A stretch of DNA of 64,000 nucleotides from Arthrobacter globiformis (GTDB taxonomy: Bacteria > Actinomycetota > Actinomycetes > Actinomycetales > Micrococcaceae): assembly GCF_030815865.1 (NCBI RefSeq), contig NZ_JAUSXI010000001.1, positions 2,666,001 through 2,730,000 on the forward strand, written 5' to 3'. The stretch's first letter is position 1. Each line of letters begins with the position of its first letter. This document shows positions 56,694 to 64,000 of the stretch, piece after piece. Both the position numbers and the translations under genes were made by a program. Below the pieces are notes generated by a model. It was not told the origin of the DNA. It saw only the letters and a program-made list of their open reading frames with translations, and did no database searches.

Positions 56694-59288
56694 TCAGGGG
56701 ACGTACTCACGGGCGAACTCGTGGATGCCGTGGCCGACCTCCACCGGCTCCGCCCCGGGCAGTTCGACGATCCCGCGGGCTCCGACGGGTACGACCACAG
56801 TGGTGCGCAGCGCCCCGTCCTCTAGCGTCCAGTCGATGCGGGCCTCCCCGTAAGGCGTCCGGTGGGTGGCTCCGGCGCTGGTCAACGTCCCGCCTGGGCG
56901 GGGGGCGAAGCGGATGCGGCGATATGCGGTGTCCGCGGCCTCCAAGCCTGCGACCACCCGGTGCATCCAGTCAGCCACCGCGCCCAGAGCATAGTGGTTG
57001 AAGGAGGTCATGTCTCCGGGGTTAACCGTGCCATCAGCCAGCATTGAGTCCCAGCGTTCCCAGATAGTGGTTGCTCCCATGGTGATCGGGTAGAGCCATG
57101 ACGGGTAGCCGGTAGCTTGGACCATGAGATAAGCCTCGGTCAGGTGGCCGTCGCGGGTGAGGGCATCGGTGACGACGGGGGTGCCGGCGAATCCGGTGGA
57201 GATCCGCCCGCCCGCCTCGCGCACGAGCTGAGCCAGGCGGTCAGCGCCGGCCTGCCTTGACCGCATGTTGGGATAGAGATCAAAGGCCGAGATCAGGGCA
57301 TACGCGGTCTGGGTGTCACTGGTCGCCCGGCCCTCGTCGGTGAGGTAGCGGGTGACGAAAGCGGCCACCACCTTTTCGGCGAGGTCGGTGTATCGGGCGG
57401 CATCGTCATCCTCTCCCAGCAGGGAGGCGACCGCAGCGAGGCGGCGGGCGGAGTAGGCGAAGTATGCAGTGGCCACCAGGCCAGGCTCGGTGGTCGCCTC
57501 AAGCGGGCTCTCCGGCGGAGCGGCCGGATCCAGCCAGTCGCCCAGCTGGGTCCAACCCTCGCAGAGCCGAGTCGGTCCGGCTTTGGCTGCGACCTGGTCG
57601 ACGTAGGCGCGAGCACTGGGGTATTGGCGGCGTAGTAGCTGGAGGTCCCCCGTGCGCTGGTACAGGACGTCGGGGGTGAGCACCGCGACGTCGTCCCACA
57701 CTGCCACCGGATCAGGTGGCAGTTGAGCCCATTCCCCTAGGGGAATCCAGGGGACGTAGAAGGGCACAGTGCCGATCTTCTGCTGTTCCAGGGCGAGGTC
57801 TCGCAACCAGGAAGCGAGCATGCCGGTGACGTTGTAGAGAAAGGCCGCGGTAGCGGTGAACACTTGAATGTCCCCGGTCCAGCCCAACCTCTCGTCGCGC
57901 TGGGGGCAGTCGGTGGGAATATCCACGAAGTTCGAGCGCAGGGACCACAGGACGTTCTCGTGCAGGCGCTCCAGTTCCGGATCGGAGCAGCGGAACCAGC
58001 CGGTGCGTTCCATGTCGGTGTGGAGCACCCGGGAGACGACGTCACCGGGCTCCAACGGCCCCAGCCAGCCGGAGACCTCAGCGTAGCGGTATCCGTGGAT
58101 GGTGAAGCGTGGCTCCCACTCCAGCTCCTTCCCGCCGAGGACTAGGACGTCGGTGGCGGCAGCATCGCGCAAGGTGCGGGTGTAGATCTCCCCGGCTTGG
58201 AGCACCTCGGCGTGGCGCACAGTGATGACATGTCCGGCCGGGCCGGTGGCACGCAATCGGAGGCGTCCGGAGTGGTTTTGCCCGAAGTCCAACAACCACC
58301 GTCCCTCTCCCTTGTCCTCCACGCTCACCGGGACCAGCTCCTCGATGCAGCGCACTGGGGGCCCCGTGGGCGCCACGATCACGGAGGCGTCCAGCGCGGT
58401 GGTCCGCGCCGGGGTCCAGCCGTCCAGATTCCAGCCGGGCCGGGACCACGCGGGGTCGTGGAGGCGGGCGTCAAACATCTCCCCGTCGTAGAGGCTGGCG
58501 GTGAGGATGGGGCCGAAACCGGCCTGCCAGTTCTTGTCACTGCAGATGGTGTGACGGATGCCGTCGGCGGTGATGGCCTCCAGCTGGACCAGAGCTGAGA
58601 GGTCTGTTCCGTAGTAGTCCCAAACCCCGCCCTCGAAACCGATCCGCCCGCGCCACCAGCCGTCGGCCAACCACACCCCGATGGCGTTCTCCCCGGCTTC
58701 AAGGAGGTCGGTAACGTCGAAGGCAGCGTAGCGCAGCCGGTGGGAGTAGCTGGTCCACCCTGGGGTGAACTCCTCGTCACCGACGCGGCGACCGTTGATC
58801 TCCGCCTCGACCAAGCCGTGGCCGGACAGATAAAGGCGGGCACTGACGAGGTCGGGAGGCAGGACAAACTCCGTGCGGACCCTGCCCGGCCGTCGCAGCG
58901 TGCCGGGTTCCTCGTCCCAAGCAGGACCGACAAGGCCGGCTACCCAGTCACCTGGCTCGAGCAGCCCAGCCTCCACCGACGCGGGCTCGCTCCACGGGCC
59001 CCACCCGTCCGGGCCTTGAACCTGGACCCGGACCGTGGCCCGCTCCCGGGAGACCAGTGGACGGGCCGGCCACGGCACCAGCACCTGGGCCTCCCCGCGC
59101 AGGACGTGCAGGCTCGTGTCCGTCTCCATTCCCGGCACCCCGAGGCTCACCTCGACGTGGGCGGCCGTCTGCACGAAGCCCTCCGGCGCCTCGCCGAGCT
59201 GCCAGGAAATCCGCGGCCGGGTTTCTTCGATACCCAAACGGGCGTTTTCATGGTGCTCGAAGCGGACGCGGGTGATGGTGGCGGACAT
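56694..59288 (-). CDS. Alpha-L-rhamnosidase, glycoside hydrolase family 78
   Basis: Releases terminal L-rhamnose from plant glycosides or polysaccharides. The 864 residues cover the whole family architecture: N-terminal beta domains (ARLGIEETRPRISWQL), the CBM67-like jelly roll (LSGHGLVEAEINGRRVGDE, GENAIGVWLADGWWRG), and the (alpha/alpha)6 barrel with DCPQRDERLGWTGDIQVF, which carries the catalytic acid Glu, and FNHYALGAVADWMHRVVAGL near the end. No signal peptide, so it acts in the cytosol on imported rhamnosides. The MFS gene 40 bp upstream is in the same operon. Confidence 0.93.
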   Translation of the reverse strand: MSATITRVRFEHHENARLGIEETRPRISWQLGEAPEGFVQTAAHVEVSLGVPGMETDTSLHVLRGEAQVLVPWPARPLVSRERATVRVQVQGPDGWGPWSEPASVEAGLLEPGDWVAGLVGPAWDEEPGTLRRPGRVRTEFVLPPDLVSARLYLSGHGLVEAEINGRRVGDEEFTPGWTSYSHRLRYAAFDVTDLLEAGENAIGVWLADGWWRGRIGFEGGVWDYYGTDLSALVQLEAITADGIRHTICSDKNWQAGFGPILTASLYDGEMFDARLHDPAWSRPGWNLDGWTPARTTALDASVIVAPTGPPVRCIEELVPVSVEDKGEGRWLLDFGQNHSGRLRLRATGPAGHVITVRHAEVLQAGEIYTRTLRDAAATDVLVLGGKELEWEPRFTIHGYRYAEVSGWLGPLEPGDVVSRVLHTDMERTGWFRCSDPELERLHENVLWSLRSNFVDIPTDCPQRDERLGWTGDIQVFTATAAFLYNVTGMLASWLRDLALEQQKIGTVPFYVPWIPLGEWAQLPPDPVAVWDDVAVLTPDVLYQRTGDLQLLRRQYPSARAYVDQVAAKAGPTRLCEGWTQLGDWLDPAAPPESPLEATTEPGLVATAYFAYSARRLAAVASLLGEDDDAARYTDLAEKVVAAFVTRYLTDEGRATSDTQTAYALISAFDLYPNMRSRQAGADRLAQLVREAGGRISTGFAGTPVVTDALTRDGHLTEAYLMVQATGYPSWLYPITMGATTIWERWDSMLADGTVNPGDMTSFNHYALGAVADWMHRVVAGLEAADTAYRRIRFAPRPGGTLTSAGATHRTPYGEARIDWTLEDGALRTTVVVPVGARGIVELPGAEPVEVGHGIHEFAREYVP

Positions 59289-59328
59289 CAGGGGCCTTTC
59301 GTGCGGAACGGTGGGAGCGGAAGAGACG

Positions 59329-60609
59329 TCAGGCGGCGGAGTCGGTCGACGGCGCGCCCGTTCGCTCCCCGACGGGCAGGCCTGTGAAAACCTTGGGCAT
59401 GCGCGACACCCAGAAGATGCCGATCAGGGCGGCCACGACGGTGGTGGCGATCAGGAAGTAGAACAGCACCTCCGGGCCGTACTCAATGATCGCCGGGGTG
59501 AACAGCGCCGCCACTGCAGCCACCACTCGGGTAAAGGCGATGGTGATGCCCTGTGCACTGGAGCGGTACTGGGTGGGGAACAGCTCTTGGGACCACACCT
59601 TATACATCGGCTCCCCGCAGATTATGCCGGCGATGCCGTAGAGCACCCCGTAGGCGACCAAGGTGGAAACGGCCACCCCGAGTACCAACGGGATGGCGAA
59701 GGCCACCACGCACACCACGCTGCAGACGATGAAGACCGGCATCCGGTACCGAGTGTCCACCACCCGCATCAGCGCGAAGGTGGCCAAGAAGCTGGCGGTG
59801 AAGGCGATGAAGCCGATGGTGGCGGCCGTGGAAACCGAAGCGCCGGCGACGTTGACGTAAAGATAGGTGCCGAACTGGCCGCCGGTGTTTGCGGCAATGT
59901 TGGCCAAAGCGTAGAACAGTCCTGTTCCCACCAGCGGGCCTAAATAGCGTGCCGAGAACAGTCCCCTGAGCGCGACCCGGTCGACCGTTCCCGCTACTAC
60001 GGCGGCCTGTTCCCTCGCCCAGGCCGGGGATTCCGGCAGGAACGCCCGTAGAATCAGCACCACCACGGCCAGCACAAATAGGTGCCCGTAGAGGATCCGG
60101 GCACCGGTCACCCCCATGCCACCCACGAAGATGGCCAGCAGCTGGACTACCAGCACCCCGGCCATCCACAGCACGTGAGAGAAGGCCACCATCTTGCCCT
60201 GCTTGCCCTGCGGGGCACTCTCGGCAATCATCGCAATCGACACCGGCAGGTCCGCCCCGCCCGCGAAACCTATCAGAATCACCCCTAGGTAGAGGATCCC
60301 CACACCGGGGGCCAGCGTCAGCAGCAGCGCACCCAAGGCGAAGAGGACCATCGTTACCGAGAACACCCGGCGCCGCCCGTACTTGTCGCCCAGCCGGCCT
60401 CCAACCAGGGCACCGACGGCGATCATCACCGTAAGCAGCGCCGAGAGCTGGCCGATCTGCCCGGGTGTAATCCCAAAGGGCTCTTGGAATAGGACCAGGG
60501 CGATGCCCGTAGTGACGATCGCTCCAGCGTCCAAATAGGACGCCATCCCAGCAACGCCGGCTATCCACCACGCCTTACGCAGGGAGGGTACTTCAGTTGA
60601 AACGTTCAT
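59329..60609 (-). CDS. MFS carrier, sugar-porter type (rhamnoside or rhamnose uptake)
   Basis: Twelve-helix carrier of 426 residues from ATG 60609 (AAGGAAAGAAAC upstream). YLDAGAIVTTGIALVLFQ in helix 1, GGRLGDKYGRRRVF in loop 2-3 and the PESPAWAREQ element after helix 6 are sugar-porter features. It heads the operon with the GH78 enzyme, so the cargo is most likely a rhamnosylated compound. Transcription starts behind a LacI-type operator. Confidence 0.88.
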   Translation of the reverse strand: MNVSTEVPSLRKAWWIAGVAGMASYLDAGAIVTTGIALVLFQEPFGITPGQIGQLSALLTVMIAVGALVGGRLGDKYGRRRVFSVTMVLFALGALLLTLAPGVGILYLGVILIGFAGGADLPVSIAMIAESAPQGKQGKMVAFSHVLWMAGVLVVQLLAIFVGGMGVTGARILYGHLFVLAVVVLILRAFLPESPAWAREQAAVVAGTVDRVALRGLFSARYLGPLVGTGLFYALANIAANTGGQFGTYLYVNVAGASVSTAATIGFIAFTASFLATFALMRVVDTRYRMPVFIVCSVVCVVAFAIPLVLGVAVSTLVAYGVLYGIAGIICGEPMYKVWSQELFPTQYRSSAQGITIAFTRVVAAVAALFTPAIIEYGPEVLFYFLIATTVVAALIGIFWVSRMPKVFTGLPVGERTGAPSTDSAA

Positions 60610-60703
60610 TGTTTCTTTCCTTGGACAAGTGGAAGTCGTCTTGGCAGCTTTGCCGGTGACGCCAGTCGCCGTGCTGCATGTCACAGAAAAGACTACGGCA
60701 TAA

Positions 60704-60715
60704 TGAAACGTTTCA
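60704..60715. promoter_or_regulatory. LacI-family operator upstream of the rhamnoside operon
   Basis: TGAAACGTTTCA is a perfect 12-bp palindrome with the central CG of LacI/GalR-type sites, 95 bp before the carrier start. The only LacI gene in the window is the relic at 55550, so control may now be lost or supplied from elsewhere. Confidence 0.78.
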
Positions 60716-60789
60716 TCAATAGGATTACAAAAAAATCTAGTCGGACTCGGCTTTTGTTGTAAGATTTTTTCCCGCCCCTCGCCGCGACA

Positions 60790-61678
60790 CTAAGCCAGTG
60801 GCACTTTGTAGTGATCACCCCGGGAGGCCCCGGACCGACGGTCAAATGTGGCGCGGAACGTCCTGATGCCCCGCCTGTGCCGCCAGGTCACGCGCTCGAT
60901 CAGGCAGGCGATCTGGTCATAAAAATGCCGGTCGTTATCGTCGTCGAAGATGGTCCGCGGCACCGTGTTCGGCTCTGTGGGCGGCCACAGGCCGGTGGCG
61001 ACCAAGGCTTCGTAGAGCGGGTCGCCCATCCGGTCCAGGTTGAAGTCGCCCAGGACCATCAGGTTGTGGTTCCAGTCGTTGGGCCGGTCCGCCCAGGCGC
61101 GCATCCATTGCGCGAAGGCGGTGACTTCGGGGAGCCGTTCAGTAGCGTTTTTCCCCCAAAGGGCGTGGACCGATGCGAGGGTGAATTCAGTGCCGTTGCG
61201 GCTGAACCCGGCGAAGTACGGGGTGCGGGCGAATTGCCGGGCCGGGTCGTCCCCGATGGGCGGCAGGACTACTTCCCCGACGAGGCCGGAAGGCTGGACC
61301 CGGTCGGAGTTGTAGAGGAAGGCGAGCCGCTCCCCATTGCCCGTGGAGCCCTCGGTGACGTCGGAGGCGATCACTCGCCAGGCAGGTCCCAGCCAGCTCG
61401 AACAGGAACCGGAGCGCCTTGGTGCTGCGCCGGGCTTCCTGAAGGGCGACGACGTCGAAGCGGGAGATGACCTCGGCGATGCAGGCCACCGCATGCCAGT
61501 CCCGCTTCGGGGAGTCCCTCGGCCCAGCCGCCCACTTGGCGGTGACATCGCCAAACGCGCGAACGTTCCAGGTCGCCACCAGCAGGCTGGACTCTGTTCT
61601 GGCCGGAATGGCGCTGTCCAGGGCGGTGGAGAGCCTGTCCAGGGCCAGGGTGACATCAGCTGGAGGTGCAGTAGTCAT
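60790..61678 (-). pseudogene. Endonuclease/exonuclease/phosphatase family protein with one frameshift
   Basis: From ATG 61678: LLVATWNVRAFGDVTAKW (motif with Asn), then SRFDVVALQEARRSTKALRF (catalytic Glu). Near 61390 the frame shifts and resumes with RVIASDVTEGSTGNGERLAF, TLASVHALWG, LMVLGDFNLDRMGD (catalytic DxN) and RGDHYKVPL (final D-H). The complete catalytic set of the DNase I-like fold is present in two frames. Decay or a base error are both possible. Length would be ~295, normal. Confidence 0.82.
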
Positions 61679-61749
61679 GGTTCCATCGAATCACGCTGCC
61701 CCGCGCCGGCTCTGTCATACCGGCGGGAAGTCCACCGTGTCCGGGGGGC

Positions 61750-61935
61750 TCATATAAACGGATACACCGGGAAGATCTCTGGAATCAGCGATTCAGTTCT
61801 GCCGGAAGGGATACCCCCTGGGATTTTGCCGGCCGCGCCGGCGTCGGTCTTGGGCTCGTCGTCCGGCCCGTCGCTCGGGACGTCGAGTAGCTCGTCCTCG
61901 GAGCTTTCCACCTGAATGGTGTCGGTCGAATTCAT
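61750..61935 (-). CDS. Small acidic hypothetical protein
   Basis: Sixty-one residues from ATG 61935. Very acidic first half (NSTDTIQVESSEDELLDVPS, DGPDDEPK), Gly/Pro-rich middle and a hydrophobic C-terminus ending PEIFPVYPFI. No hydrophobic segment long enough for a membrane helix. No family is recognised; the shape (acidic leader, distinct tail) recalls peptide precursors, but there is no maturation gene nearby. Confidence 0.4.
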   Translation of the reverse strand: MNSTDTIQVESSEDELLDVPSDGPDDEPKTDAGAAGKIPGGIPSGRTESLIPEIFPVYPFI

Positions 61936-62477
61936 CGCACTGCTTATCATTCAGCTGGCCCCCAAGTCTCCAGCCGGGAACCTCCCCCGAGCCTCCGTCA
62001 CAGAATAGCCTCTACCGGGCGCTAAGTTGAGGTTTTTATGAATTCATAAAATCAGGAAATGCACTGATCCGGCCCAGCTTGGGGGCAGGCTAGGAATTCA
62101 GTTCACATAATCCTCCGGGCGCAGGCATCCGCATCGGGGGAGGGACCGTGTGCAGAATTTGGGGATCACGCTTCCGGGGACACATCCACCGGCCACTTTG
62201 AGGATGGTCCCCGGCCCCAGCCCGGGGCCAAGGAGGGTGCAGCTCATGCGCCGGGCTGTACCCCTTCTCTACTTGCGGTCCCCGGCCCGGGCAGGGGAGC
62301 CATTCCCGTTCAGTTCGATAGGTCTGAAAGTCGCGCGTTCCCTCTGCGAGCTCACCGTCATTGCCAGCCGGCCTGGTGCTTAGCCGGCCCATGTCTTGCG
62401 GTTGGTGGGTCGGGACGTGCTGGGGAATGTCGGTCCGCCGAACGGCGCGATGCGGGCTGATCCGGCGGCAACCCTCG
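61936..62477. other. Intergenic stretch
   Basis: No gene is recognised on either strand. The AT-rich segment at about 62030-62060 (TTTTTATGAATTCATAAAAT, a near-palindrome) could be a promoter or operator. Confidence 0.4.
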
Positions 62478-62870
62478 TTATGACCAGAAGTCGGCCGCCT
62501 TGGCAGTATCCTCCAGGAACTCGTGCACCTCCGTGACTTTCCCATCGGAGAGCATGAAGACTAGCGCAGCCCTTTGGTCCAGGGGTGTGCCGTTGCGCTC
62601 GGCGTGGTTGCTCTGGACTCCAACGGTATGGTTCTCCCCTCCAATGACCTCGTCGAGGGTAACCTTGACGGTCCCATTGGATCGCGAGAATAGTTCACCG
62701 AAGTAGGCAAGGATGGCCTCCCGACCTTGCTTGACTCCGGACAGTCCGCCGCTGCCTCCCACATGCCAGACGGCATCCTCCGTGAATAGTGTGCCGAGGG
62801 TGTCCATGTCTCCTGCGCTGAACGCTTCATAGCCGCGCCGCACCAGCGCTGCATCTTCTTGTGCTCCCAT
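62478..62870 (-). CDS. SnoaL-like / NTF2-fold protein
   Basis: Protein of 130 residues with the complete SnoaL-like pattern: ALVRRGYEAFSAGDMDTLGT, FTEDAVWHVGGSGGLSGVKQ, REAILAYFGELFSRSNGTVK, GENHTVGVQSNHAERNG and FMLSDGKVTEVHEF. The start follows AAAATGGGAG... as ATG 62870 with an upstream GGTCCC; ribosome site AGAGGTCCCAAA. Function of this fold ranges from isomerase to binding protein; nothing nearby narrows it. Confidence 0.86.
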   Translation of the reverse strand: MGAQEDAALVRRGYEAFSAGDMDTLGTLFTEDAVWHVGGSGGLSGVKQGREAILAYFGELFSRSNGTVKVTLDEVIGGENHTVGVQSNHAERNGTPLDQRAALVFMLSDGKVTEVHEFLEDTAKAADFWS

Positions 62871-63114
62871 TTTGGGACCTCTCCGTCGTCGTTGTCGGGT
62901 TACAGCGGGGAAAGACTAAGCCCTGGCGGCGGAGTTGTCGATGGGGTTTTGCTTGGCGAGTCTGTCCTGTTGTTCCCCCGCATTCATAAGTAGCGGTGGT
63001 GTTTCAGGAGCCGGAGTCTTTGTGGAACCGGATCGTGGCTGCCGGCCGCGCCGCCGGCCGATCAGCCAACCGGGCACGGCAGCGTCCAGGGCATGAACCT
63101 TCCCTGTATCAAGT

Positions 63115-63690
63115 TCATGCGGCGGGCCTTGAACCTCTGGGGTGCAGCCAGACACCGAGCTCATGTTCTTCGCCGGTGATGACCCCCTTGTGGCGCGGCC
63201 AGTCGTTACCTGCCGCCCTGTACCCGACCAGTGCCGCCAGCCGCTCCTGCCACCTGTCCTCGTCCGCCTCGGCGCGGGGCTTTCCCTCCCAGCCCGGAAG
63301 CACCTCAAGGCCTTCGCGGATCGCCGGGGCGAAGGTCCCGGCCTGGGTATCCCCGCGCCGGCGCTGCAGCCACACCGCCAAGGTCCGCTCCCAGGTGCTG
63401 TCGGCGGTCCTGGAGGGGTAGTGCCCGGTCTCCTGCACCAGGGCTACTAGTTGGTGCATCCGCTCAAGTTCCAGGGCTGTCATACGGGAATGTCCCGAGT
63501 TGGTGGCTGCCTAGTGGGCTTCACCAAGCAGTGGATCAGCAGCGCGTGCGAAGCGAAGGTGGTAACCGACCGTAGAAGCTGGAACTCCGGCCAGCTCCGC
63601 GATCCGTGCCCTGCGGAGGCCGCGTCGGTACATCAGCACCCACTCCTGGTTCGGAGCCGCGTCCCGCCTCGTCTTCGCCACGGGATCCAT
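63115..63690 (-). pseudogene. Helicase-associated (HA) domain protein split by an in-frame stop
   Basis: Upstream part from ATG 63690: QEWVLMYRRGLRRARIAELA with VPASTVGYHLRFARAADPLL, a helix-turn-helix. After TAG at 63511-63513 the same frame continues with ALELERMHQLVALVQETGHY, RTLAVWLQRRRGDTQAGTF and WQERLAALVGYRAAGNDWPR, the HA repeats (W...L..W...RR pattern). In related proteins the two parts are one chain, so the stop is probably a nonsense mutation; two separate genes with start at ATG 63483 remain possible. Confidence 0.6.
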
Positions 63691-63927
63691 CCTGCCATCC
63701 GTGGCTTCCTCGACCGGTCCCTGACCACATGCATCGCCTGCGGCGTTCCGAACAGAGTCGTGGTCCCGCGCATTCGATGGGAGGCCCCAGCGGATGCCGC
63801 GAGGCGACATGCGTCGGAGCGCTCCGAAGCCTTCGGCCATGTCTGTAGAAAGCCTTCCTTCGGGCTCTGGCGCTCACGGGCCGGTTCTGATTTGATCGAG
63901 TTACATCCCCGTCCATCGTGGAGCGCC

Positions 63928-64000
63928 ATGACATCCGACCTGAACCAGTTGAGAGATCTGTACCGCAAGTCGGTGGAGGCGTTCATCCAGGGCGATCCGA
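63928..64000 (+). CDS. Partial gene, N-terminus only (runs off the window)
   Basis: ATG 63928 after GGAG at 5 nt; the frame stays open for 24 codons to the end (TSDLNQLRDLYRKSVEAFIQ). The start resembles SnoaL/NTF2-type proteins, but too little is seen to be sure. Confidence 0.5.
   Translation, partial: MTSDLNQLRDLYRKSVEAFIQGDP

Overview
The window is high-GC DNA that reads as a member of the Micrococcaceae (Arthrobacter, Pseudarthrobacter or Paenarthrobacter type). This rests on gene content: an actinobacterial cytochrome oxidase subunit IV, coproheme decarboxylase, DUF3090, an actinobacterial FBP-type zinc protein and AAHS-family aromatic-acid transporters. The genus is inference. The DNA is accessory in character: about 25 broken genes, relics of several mobile-element ends, and repeated non-coding sequences.

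Layout. 0-6.1 kb is a mandelate catabolic operon: benzoylformate decarboxylase (3' part only), benzaldehyde dehydrogenase, a ketopantoate-reductase-like enzyme, an aromatic-acid MFS carrier and an FMN mandelate-dehydrogenase-type enzyme. 6.1-12.8 kb is a scarred stretch with an ABC ATPase fragment fused to an Abi_2 phage-defence relic, an alpha/beta hydrolase, a second aromatic-acid carrier followed by a broken FAD monooxygenase, and a frameshifted DeoR regulator divergent from a KDPG-type aldolase that appears to be leaderless. 12.8-32.2 kb is the most coherent and unusual part: a SufS-like cysteine desulfurase, an OhrR/MarR regulator, a DUF4242 protein, an acyl-CoA-dehydrogenase-like protein, cytochrome bd oxidase (CydAB), CtaF, coproheme decarboxylase, phosphoserine aminotransferase, an FNT channel and a nitrilase. 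Three promoters here share the same 26-bp double operator (two CTAANNATTAG-like half-sites separated by exactly 4 bp), so part of the set looks like one regulon. The sufS gene occurs three times, once intact and twice as decayed copies.

32-46 kb holds an HxlR/NmrA pair, a DsbA-like relic, DUF3090, a tRNA-Leu-like relic, a DUF1206 gene with a frameshift, an ArsR-controlled MFS carrier, and three paralogues of an unrecognised CxxC protein, two of them next to a small helical companion. 46-56 kb has a 1028-residue secreted Ig-repeat protein, small unknown genes, an FBP/FusB-like relic and a saccharopine-dehydrogenase-like enzyme. 56-61 kb is a rhamnoside locus (GH78 alpha-L-rhamnosidase, MFS carrier, LacI operator and a ruined LacI gene). 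61-64 kb carries small stress-type genes and ends in a partial gene.

Two non-coding elements deserve attention: a ~115-bp nested hairpin with near-identical copies at 29.1 and 53.1 kb, and a 23-25-bp motif present five times in one orientation. Working hypothesis (inference): the 13-32 kb module supplies back-up copies of heme-, PLP- and respiration-related targets for growth under an inhibitor such as cyanide, which would fit the nitrilase and mandelate genes. Many broken genes carry only one single-base frameshift, so sequencing or assembly error must be excluded before decay is concluded.
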